Of a stretch of 64,000 bases of DNA, positions 7,722 through 17,033 are shown one piece after another. The position numbers were made by a program, and so were the translations under genes. The DNA lies in contig NZ_CP028271.1 of assembly GCF_009914055.1 (NCBI RefSeq), positions 3,348,001-3,412,000 on the forward strand. Direction: 5' to 3'. The notes under the pieces were generated by a model. That model saw only the letters and a program-made list of their open reading frames with translations. It did no database searches and was not told the origin of the DNA. How positions within the stretch are numbered: position 1 is the stretch's first letter; each line of letters starts with the position of its first letter. Source of the stretch: Mixta intestinalis (GTDB lineage Bacteria; Pseudomonadota; Gammaproteobacteria; Enterobacterales; Enterobacteriaceae).

Positions 7722-9815
7722 CTAACGAAAGTTTATGTCGCGATCGCTGGTCATATCGTACAGGCGATGCTTACGGATCAGCCTCTGCCCACCATCACGC
7801 GTCAGCGGTTCCCAGCCAATCAGCGCTTTTCCACGGTTATGCGTGGCGGTAAACAGCTCCATCGGCACGGAGATATAAAAGCCTTTGGTAAAATCACCTT
7901 CACCATACTCTTCGCGGGAGACATTCGTCAGCGTGACATAAGCACCCACGCTAACGCCGCTGGCGAAACGCTTCGAAATATCAAGCGTACCGCCTCTATC
8001 CTCCGCCAGATACTGTCCAACGCTCGTTTTTACCAGTACATCATCCACAAAACCGGGCTGCCAGTAGGCGGTAAGATGGCCCGTTGAAGCTTTATAACGG
8101 GTGAACCGCATCATATTGTCCCAGTCGCGCTGCTTCACGTAGTTTGCATCGACGCCAACTGCCCAGCAGCTGTCCAGCGGACGATAAAGTATCTCTGCGC
8201 CCGCGCCAGCGTACATGGTTTCAAGATAACCGCCATAGAGCTGCGCATAGATGCCGTTACCAAAATAGTGGAGGCCAGTCATTTGTAGATTATTAATGTA
8301 TAAATCATTTTTTACATAATCACGGATATGAGTACGTACGCGCGGCAGCGCGGAATCAGCAGGTCGCCCATCATATTTGAATCGATCATAATTGTTCGTT
8401 ACGTCGGCAAAGAAACCGCCCCCCACCAGCAGATGCTGAGTTAGCCAGTAGTCGGCATGCCCCCCGACACCAACCTGATACATATAGAAGCTTTCCGGGC
8501 CGCCAAATGACTGATTCAATACCGGCGCAAGACCATAACTGAAGGAATCTCTTTCGATATAGTAGCCCTGTTCCGTTTTTCCAGGATCGACAGGATTGAC
8601 GCGTCGTTGTTGTAGCGGCGGCTTATGTCCCAGTGGATAACCATCAAGCTGCTGATACAAACTGCTCACGCGCGTTTCGGTAGTAACCTGTGGCAGGTTA
8701 TAACGTGTCTGGGTAATACGCAGCCTATCGATATTCGCGGGTAAATGATTCATTAAAATCAGGTTAGCTCGATCGACACCTTCCTGAGTATCGCGGTATT
8801 TGACCTGTTCGCCCGTGACATAGAGCGTACGGTCTTTAATTTGCAGATTGGGTGCATCAAAACCGGCATTATACTTCAGCGCCATCAGCTGATTAGCGAC
8901 CACCGTATGCTGCAAGACTTCCATCTGCGGTTCCGGTCGCCACTTTGGTTTCGCCTGATCGAGATGCTGCGTATGCAGATCGTTAAAGTTCGTATGCAGC
9001 GTGACGCCAAAAGTTAAGGTATTGCCACGCTCATAGCTGGTATTAATATCGGCCCAGTCGCTGAGGCGATAAACGGCACCAACGTTTACTTTGCTACGTT
9101 GTTCCAGCTGTCCCGCATAGTCTCCACGGTAATCATTACCTTCATATTCTATTTTCAGGCGTAACGGTTGCCACAGCGTCTGGTATTCGACGCCACCAAA
9201 GATTGAGGCAGGTCCTTTGAACAGATCGTCGCCGTTAACGGAGGTTGACGATCCGGAACCGTTGCGGCGCTGGCAGAACTTATCGTCATAGCTACAGAAA
9301 GGATTCTTAATATTGCCGCCGTTACCGATATAACCCCAGCCGATGCCCAGCGTAAAATCGAGTGGCCCCCAGGCTTTGCTGGCAACCAGATATTCACTGT
9401 CAAACAGGCCGGTTCCGGACAGGTCGCGCGTTCCTGCCGCCACTTCCGGCAACCAGTAATCTTCCTGCCACAGGCGTAGCTTAAAATCGAACGCCTTATC
9501 TTTATAGGTCTGATTGCCGCTGAAGTTAACAGAGCTGCTGTACTGTCTGGTGCGCACATCACTATAGCGTACGGTAGCTTCCAGCCATGGGAAAACCACC
9601 ATTGATGCGGAATAGAAACGGTACTGATCGTTATCGCGATAGTTAAAGCTGAACTCACCCTCTTTCGCCATGCGCGCCGTTGGCACCTGAAGCAGGCCTA
9701 CGCCGCCGAAATCTGACTGGGAGGAGCGCACCGGCTCATCCCAGATTGTTGCCTGTGCATGAAGAGCGGCAGTGACAGAAACAGCCATCAGGGTGGGAAG
9801 CAGATATTTTTTCAT
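7722..9815 (-). CDS. yjbH: YjbH, outer-membrane beta-barrel lipid/exopolysaccharide export family protein
   Basis: Member of the YjbH/GfcD family, predicted outer-membrane barrel proteins linked to exopolysaccharide production. The product is 697 aa, near the E. coli length. A signal peptide (MKKYLLPTLMAVSVTAALHA) is followed by the family-like TIWDEPVRSSQSDFGGVGLL. The rest is rich in alternating aromatic strands, and the C-terminus ends in Phe-Arg (DRDINFR). It is the last gene of yjbEFGH. Its ATG at 9815 overlaps the yjbG stop by one base (TGATG), which suggests coupled translation. Confidence 0.93.
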   Translation of the reverse strand: MKKYLLPTLMAVSVTAALHAQATIWDEPVRSSQSDFGGVGLLQVPTARMAKEGEFSFNYRDNDQYRFYSASMVVFPWLEATVRYSDVRTRQYSSSVNFSGNQTYKDKAFDFKLRLWQEDYWLPEVAAGTRDLSGTGLFDSEYLVASKAWGPLDFTLGIGWGYIGNGGNIKNPFCSYDDKFCQRRNGSGSSTSVNGDDLFKGPASIFGGVEYQTLWQPLRLKIEYEGNDYRGDYAGQLEQRSKVNVGAVYRLSDWADINTSYERGNTLTFGVTLHTNFNDLHTQHLDQAKPKWRPEPQMEVLQHTVVANQLMALKYNAGFDAPNLQIKDRTLYVTGEQVKYRDTQEGVDRANLILMNHLPANIDRLRITQTRYNLPQVTTETRVSSLYQQLDGYPLGHKPPLQQRRVNPVDPGKTEQGYYIERDSFSYGLAPVLNQSFGGPESFYMYQVGVGGHADYWLTQHLLVGGGFFADVTNNYDRFKYDGRPADSALPRVRTHIRDYVKNDLYINNLQMTGLHYFGNGIYAQLYGGYLETMYAGAGAEILYRPLDSCWAVGVDANYVKQRDWDNMMRFTRYKASTGHLTAYWQPGFVDDVLVKTSVGQYLAEDRGGTLDISKRFASGVSVGAYVTLTNVSREEYGEGDFTKGFYISVPMELFTATHNRGKALIGWEPLTRDGGQRLIRKHRLYDMTSDRDINFR

Positions 9816-10555
9816 CAGTCAGGAATCCGGTGCGTTAAAACAGCAACAATGTGCGAATTCAGATCGTGCAGCTCATCCGGCAGCACCGAGGGTGAAAAGC
9901 CGACAAAAATAGTGCTGCCCGGTATTACCTCAACGTGACGATGATTCCAGTAAGCTATCGGCACTGCCTGTGTAGCGCCGTCTGGCGCAATCACGATCGC
10001 CTGATTAAGATCCGCACCGCTTAGCCATGCATGGCCACGCAGATAGTCCCGTGTATCGCGTCCCGGCTGCCAAAGCACCTTACCGCCGTTGCTAATCGCC
10101 CCCATCAACGTAACGGTATCGGGACGCTGTAAGGTATAGAGATGATATTCCCCTTCCAGACAACGATTCGCCTCCGGATGCAGCCGTATCCAGTCAGGAT
10201 CGAGTGCGGTAAATTGCCGCCCGGTTACCTGAACCGTGCTCAACTGTTGAATAACGGAATGAATGGCTGCGGCGCGATCGCCCCGCTCGTTTGCAGCCCA
10301 GTCACGCAGTCGCGAGAGCGTTTGCTGATAGCGTTGATGCATTGCTGCACTTGCCAGAGGTTCAGCGATAATCGTACCAGGCCACCAGGTGCGTTGTGCC
10401 AGCATCGGACTGGTTGCCAACTGTAACAGCCTTTCGGCATCTTTCACTACGGCGGTTTCGGACGTATGGGGGGAATGAACGATAACCTGGCTTGCCGCCA
10501 GCGCATTTAACGAAAGGCCAGATGCCATCGCGATCGGAAGCAGTAAAATTTTCAT
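9815..10555 (-). CDS. yjbG: YjbG, GfcC-like periplasmic exopolysaccharide protein
   Basis: Predicted periplasmic protein of the YjbG/GfcC (capsule biosynthesis) family. The product is 246 aa with an N-terminal signal peptide MKILLLPIAMASGLSLNALA. The C-terminal domain contains GHAWLSGADLNQA, VAPDG-like and GSTIFVGFSP stretches that resemble the beta-grasp/SLBB-like folds of GfcC. The ATG at 10555 overlaps the yjbF stop as ATGA, and the stop overlaps yjbH. The exact function is unknown; the operon affects extracellular polysaccharide in E. coli. Confidence 0.92.
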   Translation of the reverse strand: MKILLLPIAMASGLSLNALAASQVIVHSPHTSETAVVKDAERLLQLATSPMLAQRTWWPGTIIAEPLASAAMHQRYQQTLSRLRDWAANERGDRAAAIHSVIQQLSTVQVTGRQFTALDPDWIRLHPEANRCLEGEYHLYTLQRPDTVTLMGAISNGGKVLWQPGRDTRDYLRGHAWLSGADLNQAIVIAPDGATQAVPIAYWNHRHVEVIPGSTIFVGFSPSVLPDELHDLNSHIVAVLTHRIPD

Positions 10556-11199
10556 GATTTCACCGGTTTTAACAGGGTGATATCAACCGATAACGCCTCT
10601 GCGCCAGAATGTTGTGTACTCTGACGCACTTCACCGCTGGCATTGTCAATCCAGAATGTATTCTGCCAGCGGACACCGGTAGCAGCGACGCTGGCCTTTT
10701 CACGCCAAACGCGACAGGCGATGGCTTTCCCGGCAATATGCAGTATTTCATCCTGCGCACGTTGAAAACGTGAAGTGACCAGTGCCGATTGCAGACGTCC
10801 CTTATCAGTCCAGATCAGCACGTACGACCAGCTATCGCCTTCCTGTATCAACAGTGGCTGAGCAAGCGGATCCTGAGAAAGGTTAGTGGTTTCCAGCAGG
10901 TTATTGGTCAGCCCCAGGGTTTTCACCAGACGCCCGTTTTGCGTAACCAGCATCGCACGGTCTTGTGTGACCCATTTATGCTGACCATTTTCGGCATAGC
11001 CGAGTACCAGGAAAATGCGCTGACCGTGATTAACACGAAGGTAAATACTGGCGTAAGGCAGGGACCGAATACGTTCTACCGGTACGGTAACATCATCCAG
11101 ACCTATAAACGCCTGTTTAACGCTATCAACCAGCCCCTGTTGCACTTGTGTACAAGCCTGTAAGAACAGGCATAAAAACAGCAATAGAATATGGCGCAC
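10552..11199 (-). CDS. yjbF: YjbF, outer-membrane lipoprotein of the yjbEFGH operon
   Basis: YjbF/GfcB-type lipoprotein of 215 aa. I chose a GTG start at 11199 because AAGGA lies seven bases upstream; an in-frame TTG at 11226 lacks such a site. The product begins with a hydrophobic run and a lipobox-like LQAC, so Cys near residue 16 is the probable lipidation site. The mature part contains WVTQDRAMLVTQNGRLVKT and other YjbF-like segments. The stop overlaps the yjbG start by four bases. It is thought to act with YjbG and YjbH in polysaccharide export; the mechanism is not known. Confidence 0.9.
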   Translation of the reverse strand: MRHILLLFLCLFLQACTQVQQGLVDSVKQAFIGLDDVTVPVERIRSLPYASIYLRVNHGQRIFLVLGYAENGQHKWVTQDRAMLVTQNGRLVKTLGLTNNLLETTNLSQDPLAQPLLIQEGDSWSYVLIWTDKGRLQSALVTSRFQRAQDEILHIAGKAIACRVWREKASVAATGVRWQNTFWIDNASGEVRQSTQHSGAEALSVDITLLKPVKS

Positions 11200-11264
11200 C
11201 CTGGCATCCTTGCGTAGGTTGTGCAAAACGAAAGAACTACATGGTTGTGACTATCATCAGGCCA

Positions 11265-11528
11265 CTAACGTCTTGTTCCTGTGGTTGTAGTGCCGGTATT
11301 AGCACTATCACCGCCGCCGATAGCAGCTACCCCGGTCCCTAACAACGAACTGGCCACACTAACGCCAGCATAACTTGTGCTGCCTGTAGAAATAGCGCCA
11401 GCTTCTTCACCAGCGGCGATACCGGCAATATCCCCTACTGCTGCACCCACCTCATTTTTTTCAGCGGCTACAGCCGACAAAGAGGCTAAAATCAACGCAG
11501 CAGCCATAACGTAACGTAGAATTTTCAT
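11265..11528 (-). CDS. yjbE: YjbE, small secreted Gly/Ser/Thr-rich protein
   Basis: First gene of yjbEFGH. The product is 87 aa with a signal peptide MKILRYVMAAALILASLSAVAA. The low-complexity mature region is rich in Gly, Ala, Ser and Thr and ends GGGDSANTGTTTTGTRR; E. coli YjbE has the same GGGD..NTGTTTT tail. It is a predicted periplasmic or surface protein of unknown function, produced in excess over the downstream genes in relatives. A 65-base gap separates it from yjbF, unlike the overlapping genes that follow. Confidence 0.93.
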   Translation of the reverse strand: MKILRYVMAAALILASLSAVAAEKNEVGAAVGDIAGIAAGEEAGAISTGSTSYAGVSVASSLLGTGVAAIGGGDSANTGTTTTGTRR

Positions 11529-12059
11529 ATTGAATTTCTTATAGGTTTTATGATGAGCATTCCTTTATTAACTGAATCAGAAAAGGACCGGTTACTTTCG
11601 GCGCGCTCCAGTACAGAAAATAAATTATCAGAAATTGTGAGATAACAAGAAAAGTCGATAAGAATTGGTAAGGATATATTATTCCGGATTATGATTAACC
11701 CTTAGTAAAACAGAGAAGGTATTGAGGGTAAATGCAAGCCTTTATCCTAAAACTAATTTAATTATTAAGATTATCTAAATTAATTTCTTTTTAGATTAAA
11801 AGAAAATTACCAAGGGTAATTACATAAGCAAGTTTTACCAAATAATTTATCTTTCAATAAGTTAACTTAATTTCTCGTTATTTTTAAGCTGGATTAACTG
11901 CATGGCGGAGAGACAGTGCTTTACCCCCGTTTTACGGTTTATCATCAAGTCAGAAGAAGAACAAAACAGCATGTTTTATTCAGCCGCGCGCAGTATGTTC
12001 AGGCAGGTAAAGTTTGAAAGGAAGGTGCGAACAATGAGACTTTGCCAGACTATATCCGT
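11529..12059. other. AT-rich intergenic region upstream of yjbE
   Basis: About 530 bases without a supported gene, much richer in A and T than its flanks. It must contain the yjbE promoter. A TAAGAAT half at 11659-11665 resembles one side of an RcsAB box, the known activator in E. coli, but the second half is not convincing. A 63-codon reading frame at 11902-12093 runs into the pgi terminator and has no family signature, so it is not annotated. Confidence 0.5.
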
Positions 12060-12084
12060 AAAAAAGGCGTCATTAAGACGCCTT
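12060..12084 (-). terminator. Rho-independent terminator of pgi
   Basis: AAGGCGTC (12064-12071) and GACGCCTT (12077-12084) form a perfect 8-bp stem with a 5-base loop. On the minus strand it is followed by six T residues (12060-12065 in part). It lies 19 bases after the pgi stop. Confidence 0.92.
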
Positions 12085-12102
12085 GAGAAATAATGAGAAA
12101 TC

Positions 12103-13749
12103 TTAGCGCCAGGATTTATAACGGTTAATCAAGCCGTTAGTGGAACTGTCATGGCTGCTGACATTACCGGCATCTTTCAATTCAGGCAGGATGCGGTTTG
12201 CCAGCTGTTTACCCAGCTCAACGCCCCACTGATCGAACGTAAAGATGTTAAGTATCGCGCCCTGAGTAAAGATCTTATGCTCATACAGCGCAATTAACGC
12301 GCCCAGGCTGTACGGGGTGATCTCACGCAACAGAATAGAGTTTGTTGGGCGGTTACCCTCAAACACTTTAAACGGTACGATATGCTCAACGGATTTAGCA
12401 TCTTTACCCGCATCAGCAAACTCTTTCTCTACTACCTCACGTGATTTACCGAAAGCCAGCGCCTCGGTCTGCGCGAAGAAGTTAGAGAGGAGCTTGTCGT
12501 GATGATCGCCTAACTGATTATGCGTGATAGCTGGAGCGATAAAATCGCAGGGAACCAGCTTAGTACCCTGGTGGATCAGCTGATAAAACGCATGCTGACC
12601 ATTCGTGCCAGGCTCACCCCAAATGATGGGGCCAGTCTGCCAGGTAACCGGGTTGCCTTCGCGGTCAACATATTTACCGTTAGATTCCATGTTGCCCTGC
12701 TGGAAGTAAGCCGCAAAACGGTGCATATACTGGTCATAAGGCAGAATCGCTTCAGTTTCCGCGCCGAAGAAATTGTTGTACCAGATGCCGATTAGCGCCA
12801 GCAGTACCGGCAGGTTCTGTTCTGCTGGGGTTTCTGCAAAGTGCTTGTCCATGGCATGCGCGCCGCTCAGCAGCTGCACGAAATTATCAAAGCCAACGGA
12901 CAGGATGATAGAGAGACCAATCGCAGACCACAGAGAATAACGACCGCCAACCCAATCCCAGAACTCAAACATATTGGCGGTATCGATACCGAATTTTGCA
13001 ACTTCTTGCGCATTGGTAGAGAGCGCCGCAAAGTGTTTTGCTACGTGCTGCTCATCACCTGCCGCCTTCAGGAACCAGTCACGCGCGCTGTGGGCGTTGG
13101 TCATGGTTTCCTGCGTGGTAAAGGTTTTGGAAGCCACGAGGAACAGCGTGGTTTCCGGGCTGACTTTTTTCAACGTTTCAGCGATATGGGTGCCGTCAAC
13201 GTTGGAAACAAAGTGCATATTCAAGTGGTTTTTATAGGGACGCAGCGCCTCGGTCACCATGTAAGGACCCAGATCGGAACCGCCGATACCGATATTTACT
13301 ACGTCCGTGATCGGCTTGCCGGTATAACCTTTCCATTCGCCGCCAATGATACGTTCAGAAAACGTCTTCATTTTATCCAGTACGGCATTCACTTCCGGCA
13401 TCACATCTTTGCCATCAACCATAATCGGCGTGTTGCTGCGGTTGCGTAGGGCAACGTGCAACACTGCACGATCTTCGGTACGGTTGATTTTCTCACCGGA
13501 AAACATGGATTTGATCGCGCCTGCCAGATCGGTTTCTTTCGCCAGCGCCTGCAATTTATCCAGGGTTTCAGAAGTGATGCGGTTTTTTGAGAAATCCACC
13601 AGCATCTGGTCGTCAAAGGTGGCGGAGAATTTCGCAAAACGATCGCTGTCCTGGGCAAACAGCTCGGCAATGCGTACATCTTTCATCTGTTCGTAATGCT
13701 GCTGCAGGGCTTGCCAGGCAGCAGTTTGCGTCGGATTGATATTTTTCAT
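12103..13749 (-). CDS. pgi: Glucose-6-phosphate isomerase
   Basis: Interconverts glucose 6-phosphate and fructose 6-phosphate in glycolysis and gluconeogenesis. The product is 548 aa against 549 in E. coli. Conserved elements are the sugar-phosphate binding VNIGIGGSDLGP, the NVDGTH segment, the active-site EWKGYTGK region, GNMESNGKYV, GEPGTNGQHAFYQLIHQG with the catalytic His, and DQWGVELGKQLA with the catalytic Lys near the C-terminus. The ATG at 13749 gives the standard MKNINPTQTAAW start. It is monocistronic with its own terminator. Confidence 0.98.
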   Translation of the reverse strand: MKNINPTQTAAWQALQQHYEQMKDVRIAELFAQDSDRFAKFSATFDDQMLVDFSKNRITSETLDKLQALAKETDLAGAIKSMFSGEKINRTEDRAVLHVALRNRSNTPIMVDGKDVMPEVNAVLDKMKTFSERIIGGEWKGYTGKPITDVVNIGIGGSDLGPYMVTEALRPYKNHLNMHFVSNVDGTHIAETLKKVSPETTLFLVASKTFTTQETMTNAHSARDWFLKAAGDEQHVAKHFAALSTNAQEVAKFGIDTANMFEFWDWVGGRYSLWSAIGLSIILSVGFDNFVQLLSGAHAMDKHFAETPAEQNLPVLLALIGIWYNNFFGAETEAILPYDQYMHRFAAYFQQGNMESNGKYVDREGNPVTWQTGPIIWGEPGTNGQHAFYQLIHQGTKLVPCDFIAPAITHNQLGDHHDKLLSNFFAQTEALAFGKSREVVEKEFADAGKDAKSVEHIVPFKVFEGNRPTNSILLREITPYSLGALIALYEHKIFTQGAILNIFTFDQWGVELGKQLANRILPELKDAGNVSSHDSSTNGLINRYKSWR

Positions 13750-14405
13750 GGCAACACTCTTATGTTTAACAACCGTAATTCTGACCGGACGTCATCTTAC
13801 CTGCTGATGGTGACTCACTTTCCGTTTTCTGCAACAGGTTACGACTCTCATAGGGCGCGCTGGTTTTCCTCACCCGGAGCCCGGGACTCATTGTAATTCA
13901 GGCTGCGGCGATGATAGCCGTCAGGTATTTCAGTATGACGATTCTTACCGCGAAGGAAAATTTTTTATGCCGCTTTTTGCCTTAGCGCTGCGGCCAGATA
14001 TCAGCTTCAGGGCATCGCCTGCCCGGACGGATAGCCTGGCAACTGCGGCTTTCAGCTACGCTATTGCTGCTGGTTTTCGGAATCGTACCCGGTTCGATAA
14101 CGCACATTTTGTTCCCCAATGCGTTCACGCTCGCTGAAAATGCGCGCCGGACGATAGCCTAAGCGGTTTAATAAGATACAAAAAGCCAGCAGCACTACGT
14201 GCGTTGCAGCGTCTATTTTTACGCTATTGCAACGCCCTTTCATTGTGCTGCATCAGCATGCTGAATCATTTCAACAGCTCAAGTTAACGCTAAATAGCCG
14301 ATGAAAATAGCCTGGTAAGGATGAAACTGCCTGTATTCATTCGATGTTATCAACTTGTTTACCTAATGAGTGTCAATAAGTTGAAAAATATTCAAAAACC
14401 ATTGA
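13750..14405. other. Long intergenic region between pgi and lysC
   Basis: About 650 bases of mostly unexplained sequence between the divergent pgi and lysC transcripts. It must hold the pgi promoter. A 60-codon frame on the minus strand (14061-14243) has a few aliphatic residues but no recognisable family, and no good ribosome-binding site was seen, so it is not called. No transposase remnant or repeat was recognised. Confidence 0.5.
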
Positions 14406-14434
14406 TTGACAGCAGAACGATAACCCGATATTTG
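14406..14434 (+). promoter_or_regulatory. Candidate lysC promoter
   Basis: A perfect TTGACA -35 (14406-14411) is followed by a 17-base spacer and a weak -10, TATTTG (14429-14434). It lies about 30 bases before the lysine riboswitch, the right position for the leader transcript. Confidence 0.55.
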
Positions 14435-14464
14435 TAAATGGTTACTTGCGCAGCAATGCGCAGG

Positions 14465-14650
14465 CCAGAAGAGGCGCGTCGCCCAGGCAGTGTGTTGGAG
14501 GAGCCGTATCCGGTGAAAACACATCAGGGGGAGCGACGCCGAGGCAGAAAATCCACGGCGGAAAATCTGTCGGCTGCAGGGGCTGAATCCCCTGGGTTGT
14601 CACCAGGCGCGTGCGACAGTCGGACGCGCCGCAAGGTGGAGCGCTTCTGG
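14465..14650 (+). ncRNA. Lysine riboswitch (lysC leader)
   Basis: L-box RNA that senses lysine and represses aspartokinase III. The closing P1 helix is CCAGAAG (14465-14471) with CTTCTGG (14644-14650). Inside are the conserved core strings GAGGCGCGTCGCCC, GGAGGAGCC, CATCAGGGGGAGCGACGCCG, AGGGGCTGAATCCCCTGGG, TTGTCACCAGG and AAGGTGGAGCG, in the order of the E. coli lysC leader. The remaining 88 bases to the lysC start form the expression platform. No T-tract terminator is evident there, so control is more likely at translation and mRNA decay, as in E. coli. Confidence 0.96.
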
Positions 14651-14738
14651 GTGCTCGTAGCTGTTCCTCTCTACGTCTGCTCCCGTCTCTGCTTCCCTTG
14701 TGCCAAGGCTGCCAGAATAAACCTGACACGGGGTCACT

Positions 14739-16097
14739 ATGTCTCACACTGATTTGATCGTTGCAAAATTTGGCGGTACCAGCGTTGCCGATTTTACCGC
14801 TATGAACCGCAGCGCCGATGTGGTGCTGGCTGATGCCAGCGTACGTCTGGTGGTGCTCTCCGCCTCCGCCGGTATCACTAACCTGCTGGTTGCTCTGGCA
14901 GAAGGCCAACCACAGCCACAGCGCGATAATCTGCTGGAGGATATTCGCCAGATTCAGTATGCCATTATCGATCGGCTACAGCAGCCAGCGGTAATCCGCG
15001 AAGAGATCGATCGGATGCTGGAAAATATTGCCATGCTGGCGGAAACCGCCGCACAGACCGCTTCCGCCGCGCTAACCGACGAACTGGTCAGCCACGGCGA
15101 ACTGATGTCATCATTGCTGTTTGTAGAGATTCTGCGCGAGCGTAACGTTGCCGCAGAATGGTTTGACGTACGCAAAATTATGCGCACCAGCGATCGTTTT
15201 GGGCGCGCCGAGCCGGATGTTAATGCTTTGGCCGAGCTAAGCCGCCTGCAACTGCGTCCACGCCTGGAAAAAGCGCTGGTAATAACCCAGGGCTTTATCG
15301 GCAGCGAGGCAAAAGGCCGCACTACCACGCTTGGGCGCGGCGGCAGTGATTACACCGCTGCGCTGCTGGGTGAAGCGTTACAGGCACAACGTATTGATAT
15401 CTGGACCGATGTACCGGGGATCTATTCTACCGATCCGCGTATTGTGCCTGCCGCCCAGCGCATCGATAAAATTACGTTTGAAGAAGCGGCGGAAATGGCG
15501 ACCTTTGGCGCGAAGGTGCTGCATCCGGCGACGTTGCTGCCAGCGGTACGCAGTGACATCCCGGTATTTGTTGGTTCCAGCAAAGATCCCGCTGCTGGCG
15601 GCACGCTGGTCTGTAACGAAACGGAAAATCCTCCGCTGTTCCGGGCGCTGGCGCTGCGCCGCAAGCAAACGCTGCTGACCCTGCATAGCCTGAATATGCT
15701 GCACGCACGCGGCTTTCTTGCCGAGGTTTTTGCTATCCTGGCGCGCCATCATATTTCTGTCGATCTGATTACCACTTCAGAAGTCAGCGTTGCGCTGACG
15801 CTGGATACCACCGGATCCACCTCCACCGACGGCAGCCTGCTGACGCAGGCGCTGCTGACCGAGCTTTCTTCGCTGTGTCGGGTTGAGGTTGAAGAGAATC
15901 TGGCGCTGGTTGCGTTAATCGGTAACAAGCTGTCGCAGGCATGTGGCGTAGGTAAAGAGGTGTTTGGCGTGCTGGAGCCGTTTAATCTGCGGATGATCTG
16001 CTATGGTGCCAGTAGCTACAATCTCTGTTTCCTGGTACCGGGAAACGATGCCGAACAGGTTGTACGCACTTTGCACCATAATTTATTTAAATGTTGA
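14739..16097 (+). CDS. lysC: Lysine-sensitive aspartokinase III
   Basis: Phosphorylates aspartate, the first step towards lysine, threonine, methionine and diaminopimelate, and is inhibited by lysine. The product is 452 aa against 449 in E. coli. The kinase domain starts IVAKFGGTSVADF and continues with VSHGELMSSLLFVEILR, WFDVRKIMRT, TTLGRGGSDYTAALL and DVPGIYSTDPR. Two C-terminal ACT domains bind lysine (VDLITTSEVSVALTLDTTGS and GVLEPFNLRMICYGASSYNL). The ATG at 14739 has only a weak Shine-Dalgarno (ACGGGG), as expected for riboswitch-gated initiation. Confidence 0.98.
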   Translation: MSHTDLIVAKFGGTSVADFTAMNRSADVVLADASVRLVVLSASAGITNLLVALAEGQPQPQRDNLLEDIRQIQYAIIDRLQQPAVIREEIDRMLENIAMLAETAAQTASAALTDELVSHGELMSSLLFVEILRERNVAAEWFDVRKIMRTSDRFGRAEPDVNALAELSRLQLRPRLEKALVITQGFIGSEAKGRTTTLGRGGSDYTAALLGEALQAQRIDIWTDVPGIYSTDPRIVPAAQRIDKITFEEAAEMATFGAKVLHPATLLPAVRSDIPVFVGSSKDPAAGGTLVCNETENPPLFRALALRRKQTLLTLHSLNMLHARGFLAEVFAILARHHISVDLITTSEVSVALTLDTTGSTSTDGSLLTQALLTELSSLCRVEVEENLALVALIGNKLSQACGVGKEVFGVLEPFNLRMICYGASSYNLCFLVPGNDAEQVVRTLHHNLFKC

Positions 16098-16106
16098 AAC
16101 GGGCAT

Positions 16107-16141
16107 GGATGCCGGTCAATTTCCGGCATCCTTTCTTTTTT
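16107..16141 (+). terminator. Rho-independent terminator of lysC
   Basis: GGATGCCGG (16107-16115) and CCGGCATCC (16123-16131) form a perfect 9-bp stem with a 7-base loop, followed by TTTCTTTTTT. Confidence 0.95.
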
Positions 16142-16265
16142 ACCCTGTTCATAACATCGCCCTTTATTTTTTCCTTTTCCTGCGCTTTTACCCGGTTAAA
16201 AAAGCAAGACTCGTCTCGAAATTGACGCTACAGGCCGCCAACCGGCGGCAAAACACGTATAAAGA

Positions 16266-16293
16266 TTGCAGTCTTTGAACAGACAAAGATAAT
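16266..16293 (+). promoter_or_regulatory. Candidate aqpZ promoter
   Basis: TTGCAG (16266-16271), a 16-base spacer and GATAAT (16288-16293) lie 33 bases upstream of the aqpZ start. No operator was recognised in the 185 bases after the lysC terminator. Confidence 0.5.
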
Positions 16294-16326
16294 GCGCTGC
16301 GCTGGATATAAATAAAATGAGGGATC

Positions 16327-17022
16327 ATGATGCAAAAACTATTGGCTGAATTTTTAGGGACATTTGTTTTGGTTCTGGGCGGTTGTGGCAGTGCGGTATT
16401 AGCTGCCGGCTGGCCTGAGCTGGGAATCGGTTTTACCGGCGTTTCGCTGGCGTTTGGTCTGACGGTATTGACGATGGCTTACGCCGTTGGACATATTTCC
16501 GGCGGGCACTTTAACCCAGCCGTAACGCTGGGACTGTGGGCTGGCGGGCGTTTCAATGCTGCGCAGATCCTGCCCTACATTGTTTTTCAGGTGCTCGGCG
16601 CTATCGCTGCCGGTGGCGTGCTGTGGTTAATCGCCAGCGGTAAGGCTGGATTTGACGTAGATATCCACGGCTTCGCCGCTAACGGCTACGGCGACTACTC
16701 ACCTGGCGGCTATTCGCTGTTCGCCTGTATGTTAGTGGAAGCGGTACTGACCGCGATCTTCCTGGTGGTGATTATGGGTGCAACCGATAAAAATGCGCCT
16801 GCGGGCTTCGCACCTGTGGCTATCGGTCTGGCGCTGACCCTGATCCATCTGGTCAGTATTCCGGTAACCAATACCTCCGTCAACCCGGCGCGCAGTACCG
16901 GCGTTGCGCTCTATCAGGGCGGCTGGGCTATCGATCAGCTGTGGATGTTCTGGTTGATTCCGCTGGCTGGCGGCGTCGTTGGCGGTCTGGTTTACCGTTT
17001 TCTGCTGCAAAACAAGGCATAA
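16327..17022 (+). CDS. aqpZ: Aquaporin Z
   Basis: Inner-membrane water channel. The product is 231 aa, exactly the E. coli AqpZ length. The two half-helix motifs are present as NPA at 63-65 (SGGHFNPAVT) and 186-188 (NTSVNPARST). The ar/R selectivity filter residues F43, H174, T183 and R189 are the AqpZ set, not the wider glycerol-facilitator set; this distinguishes it from GlpF. GAGGG precedes two adjacent ATGs (16327 and 16330); either could be used. Its place beside lysC differs from E. coli, where aqpZ is far away. Confidence 0.96.
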   Translation: MMQKLLAEFLGTFVLVLGGCGSAVLAAGWPELGIGFTGVSLAFGLTVLTMAYAVGHISGGHFNPAVTLGLWAGGRFNAAQILPYIVFQVLGAIAAGGVLWLIASGKAGFDVDIHGFAANGYGDYSPGGYSLFACMLVEAVLTAIFLVVIMGATDKNAPAGFAPVAIGLALTLIHLVSIPVTNTSVNPARSTGVALYQGGWAIDQLWMFWLIPLAGGVVGGLVYRFLLQNKA

Positions 17023-17033
17023 ACTCGCTTTTC

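Noticed and set aside
11902..12093. 63-codon frame between yjbE and pgi
   Set aside because: It overlaps the pgi terminator hairpin, has no clear Shine-Dalgarno and no family match.
14438..14752. 104-codon plus-strand frame upstream of lysC, and a 155-codon frame opposite it
   Set aside because: Both lie on the lysine riboswitch, whose conserved RNA strings explain the sequence.
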